From Paracentrotus lividus (taxonomy: Eukaryota; Echinodermata; Echinoidea; Camarodonta; Echinidae), in NCBI GenBank assembly GCA_940671915.1, contig CALNVZ010003434.1, positions 1,031,859 through 1,095,858 on the forward strand: a stretch of DNA of 64,000 nucleotides, given 5' to 3'. Under the pieces are notes generated by a model. That model was given only the letters and a program-made list of their open reading frames with translations, was not told the origin of the DNA and did not search any database. This document shows, piece after piece, positions 27,273 through 38,691 of the stretch; the first letter of the stretch is position 1; each line of letters opens with the position of its first letter. The translations under genes and the position numbers were made by a program.

Positions 27273-28037
27273 TTCAGCCAATGAAAGTGAAAATAATCAG
27301 CCCTTTATGACCGCCCCCACCCAGTGGGTCACCACGTGTGACCGCATTTGTTAGCTAAATTAATAATCAAATTAAAACTTGTCATAGATTGAAACTTGTC
27401 ATGGGTGAGCTTTGGAGAAAAAAATAATAATACCAGAGCCCTGATTAAGGCGGGGCATAAACTTATAGGCCCGTTATTATACTAAGGAGTTTAGAAGTTG
27501 TACGGCAATAAAAAACTCCCAGCACGAAGAAAAAAAAGATTCAAACGTGTACAACTTCCGTACGGCTGGAATTTCTAGTGCACTGGAACGCACAAGATAA
27601 AAACCGGAAATCCATTGAATAATGACGCAACCAATCTTTTTGTTTTGTAGCCACTTACGTCCATTAATTACGATCTCAGTGGCCCTGGGACATGTGGGAT
27701 GGGAAAATAACAAGCTTCGAAAATTTCAGGCTGAAAAGGACAAGGTTTTATTCCCTCTGAATAAATTAATTACCTTATAAAGGCACATAATGATTCCCCT
27801 ACGGGTGGTATCACCACATTCGGGTGTATTTTTGAGGATAGTTGGCTGGTTTTGAACATTTCAAAACGCAGCAGAATCCCTCCATGAATGTTCTAGATTC
27901 CCTCCCGAATTTCGCTCATTTCGGGAGGGAGAACAAAATGTGTATTCGGGTGGATTCGCTGCTGATTCGGTTCTGGTGTAACCCAGGCTTAATTGACTAA
28001 TATGATCAAGATCGTTAAACCCCCAATAATGATGGTT

Positions 28038-28370
28038 CGGTGTAAAAATGGCAGAGGTAATAGGGGGAGTAAAATGGCAGAGGCAAATTATGGCAGAGGG
28101 TAAAAAATGGCAGAGGTAAAATGGCGGAATAAAAATGGCCGAGGTAATATGGCGGAGGTAAAATGGCAGCAGAAAAAATGGCAGAGGTAAAAATGGCAGA
28201 GGTAAAATGGCAGAGGTAATAATGACGGAGGTAAAATGGCAGAGGCAAAATGGCAGAGGTAAAAATGGCAGAAGGTGAAAATGGCGGAAGTAAAAATGGC
28301 AGAGGTGAAAATGGCGGAGGTAAAAAATGGCAGAGGCAAAAATGGCAGAGGTGAAAATGGCAGAGGTAAA
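28038..28370. repeat. 15-bp minisatellite (aaaaatggcagaggt), forward arm, copy 1
   Basis: About twenty imperfect units with GGCAGAGG/GGCGGAGG variants. A unit length divisible by three leaves frames open (MAEVK-type and LPLPF-type peptides), which are not genes. No spacer/repeat alternation, so not a CRISPR array. Confidence 0.9.
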
Positions 28371-29394
28371 ATGTCAGGTCTTACGCAATTAGATTGTCAT
28401 AGCAAATCCCATGAATAAAAACATGGCCAATTCCCTTAGGGTTTCTCACTTCTCGGAAACGCCTTCGCGACAGACAAAAAAATATTACGTCTCCGTCTCC
28501 GATGTCGCGGAAATGTCTCCACGACGTCTCCGCGACAGTTTAAAAAAAATGTAACAAAGCACTTTCAAAGAACCCGTCTCAAAGTTGTTTCCGCGACTCA
28601 TGAAACGTCTCAGAGACGTCTCCGCAACATTAAAAAAAAACTTGTATGAGTCGTGGATACAACTTGAGACGGTTTTTATTAAAACTGTATCGGAGACGTC
28701 TCGGAGACGTCTCTGCTACATCCTCCGCGACATCGGAGACGTCTCTTATACTTTTTATCCGTCGCGGAAATGATTCAGTCGCGGAGCGGAGACGTCTCAT
28801 TTTTCATTTCATTTTTTATAAGAAAGGATTATAAAACATCATTGTTGGAGTTGTTCTTAACTTTTTAAATTGACTGCTTTCCATTTGGACTCAGCTGATA
28901 TGAGCTATTGCAATATCAAAGTTATTGGCGATTGTTTTAGTCATTACTGCTCGTGATACATCAAAATCGTATTGGATTTTATTTTATTTTTCTCTCATGA
29001 GGTAAAAATAATAAAGAATTACTTTTTTAAAACATGTTGATGTTTGTCTGATAAGCAAAACGTGCACACCTATTTTAAGATGGCATTTCCACACTGACGT
29101 CATAAATTATTTATACTTTGTTATAACATAAAAAGTACAGTTAAAAGTTAAAAATGTAAATAATACAATCGTTCCACTTTGGTATAGCAATATCTCATAG
29201 CAGATAGTTAGGCCTACAAATGGAAGTCAGTAAATTCTAATGATATAAAGGACCCCTCCCAGGCAGTCCAGCATTTAAATTTGAAAATCCTTTCTCAGTT
29301 TTCTATATGAATGTTTTACCCCCTTTCCTAAAGGGAATTTGCCATAATTATTGAGCATGGGCTTTGCTATGACAGTTGGATTGCCGTGGAGACA

Positions 29395-29545
29395 TTCCAT
29401 TTTACTTCTGCCATTTTTGCCTCTGCCATTTTTGCCTCTGCCATTTTTACCTCTGCCATTTCTGCCTTCTGCCATTTTTACCTCTGCCATTTTTACCTCT
29501 GCCATTTTTACCTCTGTCATTTTTGCCTCTGCCATTTTTACCTGG
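29395..29545. repeat. 15-bp minisatellite, inverted arm, copy 1
   Basis: About ten units of CTGCCATTTTTACCT, the reverse complement of the forward arm. It ends at GGCACCATAATAGGTTCGAC, which mirrors GATGGTTCGGTGT at the outer edge of the forward arm. Confidence 0.9.
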
Positions 29546-29574
29546 CACCATAATAGGTTCGACCAGATATTTTT

Positions 29575-30530
29575 TCAAATCGTTTGCTGTTTTGTTTTGT
29601 TTTATTTTGTTTTCTGGGGAGGGGGGGGGGTTGTTTGTTTGTTTCGTTTGTTTGTTTTTGTTTTGTTTTATTTTGTTTTTGTGTTTTCTGATCGAAACTT
29701 GCTCTGATCAGAAAGCATTGTCATAATTTTAAGTGGTTGACCTGCTGCTGCAGTTTACTCTTTTTCTAACGATATAAAACGTAAGAGATATATATATATA
29801 TATATTAAATATATAATGTTTAATAAATTATCAGTTCGTGGTTTTTATTATTTTGAAGTAATCTTCTAAATAGCTCTTACCGAATTTTTATTTCACAAAG
29901 TGAAGTGTCCCTATTTAGCCCAAAAGCATTGAAATGTTGAATTTGATTCCGACATCACACCTACATGCATGCGCCAAAATTTTATCACGTTAGGTGCATG
30001 CGCATCAGTCTTTTTCTTATTACTATTTTTTGTGTGTTCTTTTTTCTGTCGCGAAGAATATTCTGGGACGGTCTGAGACGTCTGCGCGACCGAAAACATT
30101 CAAACCAGTCTCAAATTAGTCTCAAACTAGTTCCAAATCCGTTTTATCCCGTGTAATGACAAGTGATCCACCAAATGTCCTTTCTTCAATATGTCAGTCA
30201 AACTAACACTTCAATCGTGCTTGAAAATGTCATTTTTGATGATTAATATGCAATTAATCAATCGCTGTGGGACAGTTCAATAATGCACCTCATATTAAGC
30301 AAAATTTTAACAACATTTAACTTCAAGTTAACGAGAAAATAGGATAAATTAGCTTCCTCCGAATAAAACTCGCAAAGCCATATCAAATTCTAAACCACCT
30401 ATACCCCTAGTTAGAATTATTTAGCTTTAATTCTTTAATGAGAAGCGTGCAACCAGCGTTGCATTCTCGTTTTAAAATCCGCACTATTTTTGGTGCGACA
30501 GCACAACTCCTAAACTCCGTAGCAGAATAC
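29575..30530. other. Interior of the 3-kb transposon, no gene seen
   Basis: TTTGT-rich tract at 29,580-29,690, TA dinucleotides at 29,790-29,810, a palindrome around 29,965-30,005 (CATGCGCCAAAATTTTATCACGTTAGGTGCATGCG) and further GTCTGAGACGTC words near 30,070. ORFs are short and featureless. Confidence 0.5.
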
Positions 30531-30537
30531 GGGCCTT

Positions 30538-31457
30538 TTGTTTTCTGGTCACGGTGTGTACATCTGTGGGCAAATAATTTCCAGGGTTATATCTTAATAT
30601 AATCAATTTAATAACGTTATTTTTGGGTTAGATTAAAATAATAAAGGTAAATAATAATGTAATGACAGTAATCCAAGTAAGGAAGTCAGCATATCACTTC
30701 CAGTCAGGGTTGAAAAAATTAAAAAAAAAAAAAAAAAAAATTTTATGTACCGTTTTTTATCTAATTATCATTTCAATATCAAAATTCTGTCTGGAAAAAA
30801 ACCCAGACTCCCCCCCCCAAAAAAAATTAAAATAAAGGGAAAATCTCATTTACACACTAAATTCGGAATTTTCTAAATCATTTACATTATATAGGAGAGC
30901 TGACTTATCCCCTATGACAACCGGAAATCAAAGTGTGAAAATAAACGTACAAGAAAAAGAAAGAACCCCCCCCCAAAAAAAACAACAAAAAACAAACAAA
31001 CAAGCACCACCTTATTAAAAATTCAGTGTGTCACACAACTTAACATCTACGGATATTTCGACTTCGTTGACTTATTTGCCGCCAGATCCAAACCTGCTCG
31101 TCCACGTGATATACCAGAAAATATCAATGTGTACGCAGGTACGGTATATCACGAAAACAGCCCCGTGTGATTTGAGGGCCAAAATTGATTTTTGGTAAGC
31201 ATTTTTTTTTATTAGATCTTAACACCCTAGAGTAACAAATTGAATGGTTATGTGACATTTTGTTCGTCATTTATTTCCATTGTATAGTACATTTCAAATC
31301 TTTTATGCTGACATTCATGTCCGAAAAAAGAAGAAAATTGGAAGAAGACGTAGAATTTACCTATTGGGCCTATATGGCGCCCCAAAATGACCCACAGGAA
31401 GTGAAAGAGGGGTCTGAAAATTGACCCGTACTTGTTTTGGCCGAGTTGGACCTATCA
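30538..31457. repeat. Array segment upstream of the TRIM flank, second copy
   Basis: Continues the 19,580-19,800 homology (TTCTGGTCAC, CCAGTCAGGGTTGAAAA), then from about 30,775 the AATTCTGTCTGGAAAAAAAC segment shared with 25,217 and 35,815. Contains A and C homopolymers. Confidence 0.7.
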
Positions 31458-32309
31458 AGGGCCTATCTCACAGAAGGGCGATTGTTTTGGCACAACCTAC
31501 GAACCACCTGTCACCACCATGGCGCGGTCCAATCGCCTATAATAGTTCGTGAATTATCGCGTCTGTCGCCAAAAAGAGACGGTAGCACAATATCAGTTCA
31601 CCGCTGGATTTTCAACCGAGTAACAAATAGCCGGCGTCTGTAAGGTTGACGCCATAACGATAACCGAGCCTGTTCTTCCTTGACACGACAGGTGTTATCG
31701 TAGATTGTCACCATGGTGTCTCATGTTAAGCGGCAGGCAACGGAGGCCATTTGTAGGTTGCCGCGCGACAGCGTATGTTGCACCGGCGAACCCAAACGGC
31801 CGTGTGAAAATCCGCTACGGCCTTCGTCTCCAACTAATTCACCAAAATTAAACTCGGCCTCTCATTCAACACCGTACAGTCACCGCACATTTTTTTTAAT
31901 TTTAAAAATCACCCGCGACCCATTTATCATCCGCGTCTTTTGGCGGACTAGAGGGACACTCACGCACCAACAGGCGCCCGTAAGGTAAGAAACACTCGAT
32001 CGCCTGTTGCCGCACATGCCGTCGCAAAGATCGACACAGAACGCAAGTTAATATTCAATTGATTTTAAGCTGCGACAGGAGAAGTCCAGCCGCAAATGAG
32101 CGAAATTCTAGGCGATTGTGTATTCGCGGATGCCACCCATTGTTAGTCTATTGTTTATATGGAAGAAAGCCGTTTGTCGTAGCCTAATGTCGACTTAGTC
32201 GTAGGTACGTATATGACCTACGGCACCGTAGATTCCGACACGATTCTGGCGGTTCTGACCGACACTGGTTGTCCCACAGCCACGCGCCTCCTGTGGGACA
32301 GGCCCTTTA
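31458..32309. mobile_element. 0.86-kb GGGCCTRTCCCACA transposon, copy 2
   Basis: Same ends (GGGCCTATCTCACAGAAGGG; GTGGGACAGGCCC) and same position within the TRIM flank as copy 1. The interior aligns over its whole length, with small indels. Confidence 0.85.
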
Positions 32310-32413
32310 GAAGCCAAAAACGATTTTGTTTTTTAGCACTTTATAGTATGGAAAGATATAAAATCCCGCCAAACGTATTTTGCACAAAACACTTATCACT
32401 TACTACCTAAATT
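32310..32413. repeat. Short TRIM-flank remnant and duplication junction
   Basis: AAAGATATAAAATCCCGCCA...ACTACCTAAATT is TRIM flank. It then breaks abruptly into AGCTTCGAAATTTTCAGCTG, which is internal sequence of the 3-kb transposon (as at 27,713). This is the junction of the approximately 4.7-kb tandem duplication. Confidence 0.8.
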
Positions 32414-32747
32414 AAGCTTCGAAATTTTCAGCTGAAAAGGACAATGGTTTTATTCCCTCTGAATAAATTAATTACCTTATAAAAGGCACATAATGATTCC
32501 CCTACGGGTGGTATCACCACATTCGGGTGTATTTTTGAGGATAGTTGGCTGGTTTTGAACATTTCAAAACGAGCAGAATCCCTCCATGAATGTTCTAGAT
32601 TCCCTCCCGAATTGTCGCTCATTCGGGGAGGGAGAACAAAATGTGTATTCGGGTGGATTCGCTGCTGATTCGGTTCTGGTGTAACCCAGGCTTAATTGAC
32701 TAATATGATCAAGATCGTTAAACCCCCAATAATGATGGTTCGGTGTA

Positions 32748-33075
32748 AAAATGGCAGAGGTAATAAGGGCGGAGGTAAAAATGGCAGAGGCAAATATGGC
32801 AGAGGTAAAAATGGCAGAGGTAAAAATGGCGGAAGTAAAAATGGCCGAGGTAATAATGGCGGAGGTAAAAATGGCAGAGGTAAAAATGGCAGAGGTAAAA
32901 ATGGCAGAGGTAAAAATGGCAGAGGTAATAATGGCGGAGGTAAAAATGGCAGAGGCAAAATGGCAGAGGTAAAAATGGCAGAGGTGAAAATGGCGGAAGT
33001 AAAAATGCAGAGGTTGAAAATGGCGGAGGTAATGGCAGAGGCCAAAAATGGCAGAGGTGAAAATGGCAGGAGGTA
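32748..33075. repeat. 15-bp minisatellite, forward arm, copy 2
   Basis: About twenty units of AAAAATGGCAGAGGT with variants GGCGGAGGT and GGCGGAAGT. The longest open frames in the region (e.g. minus strand 32,564-33,247) are produced by this 15-base period. Confidence 0.9.
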
Positions 33076-34354
33076 AAATGTAAGGTCTTACGCAATTAGA
33101 GATTGTCATAGCAAAGTCCCATGAATAATAAGCTTGGCCATTCCGGCTAGGGGTGGTTTTCTCACTCTGCTCGGAAACGCCCTTCGCGACAGACAAAAAA
33201 ATATACGGGTCTCCGCGTCTCCCGGATGTCGCGGAAATGTCTGCCACGACGTTCCCCGCGACAGTTTAAAAGAAAAAAAATGGTTTAACAAAGCACTTTT
33301 CAAAAGATACCGTCTCAAAGTGTTGTGCCGCGACGTCCCATGAAACGTCTGCAGAGACGTCCTCCAACATTAAGAAAAAAACTTGTATGAGTCGTGGATA
33401 GTACAACTTTTGAGACGAGTTTTATTAAACTGTATCGGAGGACGGTCTCGGAGACGTCTCTGCTGACGATCTCCCTGCGACAGTTGCGGAAGACGTACTT
33501 ATTACTTTTTTATTCCGTCGCGGAAGATGATTTAGATGCGCGGGAGCTCTCATTTTTCATGTTCATTTTTAATAAGAAGGATTATTAAAACTGTATGGAG
33601 ACGTCTCGGAGACGTCTCTGCTAGCATCTCCGCGACATCGGAGACGTCACTTATAGCTTTTTATCCGTCGCGGAAATGGATTTGATGCCGGAGGACGTCT
33701 CATTTTTCCCCATTTCATTTTTTTAAATAGAAAGGATTAGTAAAACATCATTGTTGGAGGTTGTTCTTGACTTTTAAATTGACTGCCTTCCATTTGGACT
33801 AGCTATCATGAGCTAGTTGCAATATCCAAAGTATTGGCCGGATTGTTTTATCATCTACTGCTTGCGTGATACATCAAAAATTCGTATTGGTTAATTTTAT
33901 TTTTTTTTCTCCGTCATGAGAGTAAAATAATAAGAATTACTGTTTTTAAAAACATGTTGATGGTTTGTCTGATAAGGCAAAAACGTGCACTGACCCTTTT
34001 TAAGTGGCATTTCCACATCGACGTCATAAGATGTATTTATACTTTGTTGAAACTATAAAGAAGTGAGCAGTTAAAAGTTAAAAAGATGTAAAAACAAATG
34101 GCGTTCACCTTTGGTATAGGCAATATCTCATGCATGAGTAGCTACCACAAATGGAAGTCAGGTAAATTCTAATGAGATATAAGGACAGCCTCCAGGCAGG
34201 CAGCATTTAAGATTTGAAAATCCTTTCTTCAGCTTTTCTATATGAGATGGTTTTTACCCTCCTGTCCTAAAGGGAATTTTGCCGATAATTAAATGAAGCA
34301 TGGGCTTTGCTATGATCGAGTTGATTTGGCGTGAGACGATTCCATCTTTATCTA

Positions 34355-34505
34355 TCTGCCATTTTTGCCTCTGCCATTTTTTGGCCCTCTGCCGATTTTT
34401 GGCCTCTGGGCCATGTTTACCTCTGCCATTGCTGCCTCTGGCCATTTTTAGCCTCTGCCATTATTTTACCTCTGCCATTTTTGGGCCTCTGCCCGATTTT
34501 AACTG
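34355..34505. repeat. 15-bp minisatellite, inverted arm, copy 2
   Basis: CTGCCATTTTTGCCT-type units with extra G insertions (e.g. GGCCTCTGGCCATTTT) compared with the copy at 29,395. Confidence 0.85.
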
Positions 34506-35582
34506 GGCACCATGATGGTTCGAATACCAGATATTTTTCAAATTCGGTTTGCGTGGTTTTGTTTGTTTAATGTTGTTTTCTGGGGAGGGGGGGGGGGTGT
34601 GTTTGTTTGGTTCGTTTTGTTTGTGTTGTTTTTTGTTTTGTTTATTGTTTTTGGTTTTCGTGGATCGAAATTGCTTGGTAGAAAAGCATGTGTCATAATT
34701 TTAAGGTGGGTTGACCTGCGTGCTGCGAGTTACTCTTTTTCTAACAGATATAAACGTTAAGAGATGATATATATAATTAAATATATATGTTTAATAAATT
34801 ATCAGTTCGTGTGTTATATTTTGGAAGTGAATGCTTCTAGAAATAGCTCTAGCGAACTTTTTTATTTCACAAATGTGGAAGTGGTCCCATTTAGCCAAAA
34901 GCATGTGAAATGTTGAATGATTTCCGACATCACGCTCAGTGCACTGCGCAAAAATTTATCACGTTAGGTGCATTGCGCATCAGATGCTTTTCTTATGTAC
35001 TTTGTTTTTGTGTGTTTCTTTTTTGCTGTCGCGAGAAGTAATCTCGGGGACGTCTGCTGAGACGTCTGCGCGAAGCGAAAACATTGCAGAACGTCGAGTC
35101 TCAAAAATTAGTCTCGAAACTGAGTTCCAAGATCGCGTTTTATACCATGTAATGGACAAGGGGAGCGCTTCCACAAATGTCCTTTCTCGTCCAATATGTC
35201 AGGTCAACTAACGACTCAAATCGTGCTGGAAAATGTCATTTTTGAAGTGATTAATGATGGACAATTAATTCAATCGCATGTGGAGCAGTTCAATATGCAG
35301 CCTCATATTTAAGGCAAAATTTTAACAACAGTTGGTAACTTCAAGTTAAGCGAGGAAAATGAGATAAATTAAGCTTCCGTCGCGACATGAAAACTTGCCG
35401 CAAAGCGCATATCAAAATTCTAAAGCAGCGACCTTTACCCTAGTTAACGATCATTAGCTTAGATCTTTGAATAGAAAGCGTGCAACCGCGTTGCGCAGAT
35501 GTCGTCGTTGTTAAAATCAGGCACTCATTTTGGTGCGACAGAAGCACAACTCCTAGAAACTCCGTAGGCAGAATAAGGGCCT

Positions 35583-36486
35583 TTCTGTTTTCTGGTCACG
35601 TGTGTTGAACATCTGTGGGGCAAGATAATTGCCCAGGGTTAATTATCTTTAATATAGATCATTTAATAACGTTAGTTTTGTTTGGGTTGTGTAATTAAAG
35701 GTAATAAGGTAATCAGTAAGGAAGTTCAGCCCATATCCATTCGCAGTGCAGGGTTGAAAAATTAAAAAAAAAAAAAAAAATTATGTACGGTTTTTTCATC
35801 CTAAGTTTCATTTTCATGTATGCAAATTCTGTCCTGAAAAAAAAACCAGACTCCCTGCAAAAATAAAAATAAACGAAGGGAAAATCTCATTGACCACACT
35901 TAAATTCGTGAATTTTTCTAAATCATTTAGCGATCTATAGATAGGAGACGTGACTTTATCCCATGACAAACCGGAAATCAAATCTAAGAATAAGATGTAC
36001 AGAGAAAAAGAGAAAAGAACCCCCTCCCCAAAAAAAAAAACAAAGCAAACAAACAGGCAGCGCGCACCGTATTGAAGATTTAGTGTGGGTCACACAACTT
36101 AACGATCTTAGCGGATATTTCGACTTCGTTGGACTTGTTTGGCCGCCCAGATCGCAAATCCTGCTCGTGCGCACTGATATACCAAAAATATCAAATGTGT
36201 ACGCAGGTACGGTAAATTCACGGAAAACAGCCACCGTGTGATTTTGAGGGGCGCAAATTGATTTTTTGGTAGGCATTCTTGTTTTATTAGGATCTTAACG
36301 TCGACGCTAGAGTATTACAGAATTGGAATGTGTATGTGGACAGTTTTGGTTCGGTCATTTATTCGCGATTGTTATAGGTGACATTTTCCAGAATCTTTAT
36401 GCTGTCATTACATGTCGCCGAAAAAAGGAAGAAAATTGGAAGAAGACGGTAGAATTTACCTATTGGGGCCGATATGCGCCCCAATT
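35583..36486. repeat. Array segment upstream of the TRIM flank, third copy
   Basis: Homologous to 30,538-31,395 but with many one-base insertions (e.g. TCTGGTCACGTGTGTTGAAC). Ends at GATATGCGCCCCA, where an unrelated block is inserted. Confidence 0.7.
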
Positions 36487-37277
36487 GTTCATTTCAATTG
36501 TATTAATTTCGCACAATAGCAGGCAATAAATATATTTTACAGAACAAAAAATCAATCAGTGAATAAGGATAAATTAAGTTACATGATATAGTGCAAAATA
36601 GCAGAAATAATTTGTAACAAGATGTCCAATATGTAACTTATCAAAAATGAATTATGTAAGTAGAGGGCTGTATTGGGCGATGGAACGCAATGAAAGCAAA
36701 GCTTGGTATTGAAGGTTCGCCAGAATGATCAAAATTTGTGTTGAAAAGAAGGAAAAAAGAATAAGAAGAACAAACAGACACAATGCACAAAGACAGAAAA
36801 ACGAGGACGAAGAACGGCACAAGACAAGACAAAATAAGGGATGATGAACTTCGTGGCAGGATAATTGATATTTAAGCATTATGAAGCTATAGTGTGTTAG
36901 GGCTTTGAGTGTTACGTTTGAAAATAATGAAAAAACGCTGGGAGCGTTTTTAAAGCGACTCGGTTGCCAGGGTATTCGCAAAGAACTTGGTCCGGTATAA
37001 ACAAGACAGTCTTTTGGCTTATAAAGTTAGTTCGTACCAATAGGGAGATGAAAGGGAGATGACAATGTTGTGGGGTAGGAATGAAAATTGGGTGGTTTTA
37101 AGAGAAACAATGCGCTAGCGATGCTGGAAGCTCCCTTGTGTTTCAATTGAAGACAGAAACTGTACTGCCCAAACGTAAAATTGTATAATCGTTCTTATTT
37201 TTAACACTTTATTAGAAAGGAACAAATGGTTTGAGTGAGCTATGTCTGGTTTTCGTGACATATATTCTCATTGCTCA
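36487..37277. other. 0.8-kb block inserted only in the third array copy
   Basis: Copies 1 and 2 run CGCCCCAAAATGACCC-CAGGAAGTGAAAGAGG; here about 790 bp separate CGCCCCA from CAGGAAGTGAAAG. The block has even base quality and no homology to the rest of the window. The longest frame is 109 codons on the minus strand with no recognisable domain. I do not see clear terminal inverted repeats. Confidence 0.6.
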
Positions 37278-37349
37278 CAGGAAGTGAAAGAGGGGTCTGA
37301 AATTTGACGTCCTGTACGTTGTTTGGCCGAGTTTGGACCTAATCGACGG

Positions 37350-38250
37350 GCCTATCTCCAAGAAGGCGATTGTTTTGGGCGACAACCTAGCGAACACCTG
37401 TCACCACGCATGCGCGGGTCGAATCGCTATAATAGGTTTCGTGAATTATCGGCGTCTGTCGCGCAAAAGAGACGGTAGCGACAATTCAGTCAACCGCGTG
37501 GATTTCAACGAGGTAAACAATAGCCGGTCGTCTTGTAAGGTTGACGTCATTAAGATTAAGCCGAAGCCTGTCGTTCTATTGCACGACAAGGGTGTTATCG
37601 TAGATTGTCACGCAGTATGTTCTATGGTTAAGGCGGCAGGCAACGGGAGGCCAATGTTGTAGGTTTGGCCGCGCGACAGCGTATGTTGCACCGGCGAACC
37701 AAACGGCGGTGAAATCCCGCGCTAGCGGGCCTTTCGTCTCCAGACTTAATTCCAAAATTAAGACTTCGCCTCCTATTCAAACACACGTACAGTACGCACA
37801 TTTTTTTAAATTTTAAAAATGCACCCGCGAGCCCAATTTATCATTCCGCGTCTTTTGGCGGACCTGAGAGGACACTCACGCAGCCAACGAGCCCGCCGTA
37901 AGGTGAAGAAAGACACTCGATCGCCTGTTTGCCGCAGCCAGTGCCGTCGCAAAGATCGACACAAGAATCAAGTTAAATATTCAAGTTGATTTTAGCGTCG
38001 CGACAGGAGAAGTCTCAGCCGCAAGAATGACGAATTCTAGCGATTGGTATTCGCGGAGTGCACCCATATGTTAGTCTATTGTTTATATGGAAAAAGCCGT
38101 TGTCGTAGCCTAAATGTCGACAATAGTCGTTAGGGTTACGTAGTATACTTCTCGGGTCACCTACGATTCCGAACACAGATTCTGGCAGGTTCTGACTCAG
38201 ACACTGGTTGTCGCCACAGCCATCTGGCCTCCTGTGGACAGGCCACTTTA
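37350..38250. mobile_element. 0.86-kb GGGCCTRTCCCACA transposon, copy 3
   Basis: Ends GGGCCTATCTCCAAGAAGGC and GTGGACAGGCC. The interior matches copies 1 and 2 but with the most insertions of the three. It lies in the 5' flank of the second TRIM gene. Confidence 0.8.
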
Positions 38251-38691
38251 GAAGCAAAAATCGATTTTTTTTTAGCCACTTTATAGTGTATGGAAAGATA
38301 TAAAACGCCCGGCGCAAGAACGTTATTTTGCACAAATACGAGTGATCATTGACTACGTAAATTTCGCTTTCTCATACTCGCGTCGGCTACATCACATATT
38401 GGTGGTTGCTGTGCATGGTATTGATGGCCGGATTTTATCAGATGTGTTTATTCTCAAGAAATACTTGTGCGTAAACAGGCCTAGCATACAAACAACGCCC
38501 GCCTCCGATCTATTACATGCGAAAAGTAATTATTGATTGAATGATATTTTTCAATGAGCGGTCTAAACTTTACTTTGATCTCTAAATTCAAAACTAAATG
38601 ACGGCATGATTAGTTTGATTAAAACATCAAGCCATCTTCGAGGGTTCAGCTGGTTAACTGTTTTATTTGAATATTTTGTGATGTTGACTGG
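38251..38691 (+). promoter_or_regulatory. 5' flank of the second TRIM gene
   Basis: Matches 26,829-27,225 and, more distantly, 12,455-12,771. The ATG of the other copies (GAGATCATGGCAGC / GAGAACATGCAGC) corresponds to GGATTCAGGAGCAGC here, so the start codon is not readable. This may be a sequencing error. Confidence 0.6.

Larger units (their letters stand above)
27465..30537. mobile_element. 3-kb transposon with inverted minisatellite arms, copy 1
   Basis: The left end AGGCCCGTTATTATACTAAG then GAGTTTAGAAGTTGT and the right end ACAACTCCTAAACTCCGTAG then CAGAATACGGGCCT are inverted. They interrupt the sequence that is continuous at 19,580 (CATAAACTTTTGTG). Inside are AAATGGCAGAGGT repeats on the + strand (28,038-28,370), a GAGACGTCTC-rich block (28,430-28,800) and the same repeat inverted (29,395-29,545). 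No transposase is visible. Confidence 0.8.
32414..35582. mobile_element. 3-kb minisatellite-arm transposon, copy 2, left end missing
   Basis: Aligns with 27,714-30,537: forward arm 32,748-33,075, GAGACGTCTC block 33,150-33,720, inverted arm about 34,355-34,505, right end ACAACTCCTAGAAACTCCGT...AAGGGCCTTT. Relative to copy 1 it shows frequent one-base insertions and a partial repetition of the block at 33,580-33,700. Confidence 0.8.

Noticed and set aside
28038-28370. Regular repeat that could be taken for a CRISPR array
   Set aside because: Units are contiguous 15-mers without unique spacers, and the genome is eukaryotic.
32564-33247. Minus-strand ORF of 227 codons and its MAEVK/LPLPF-type partners
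   Set aside because: Produced by a 15-base minisatellite, which keeps frames open on both strands; no coding signal.
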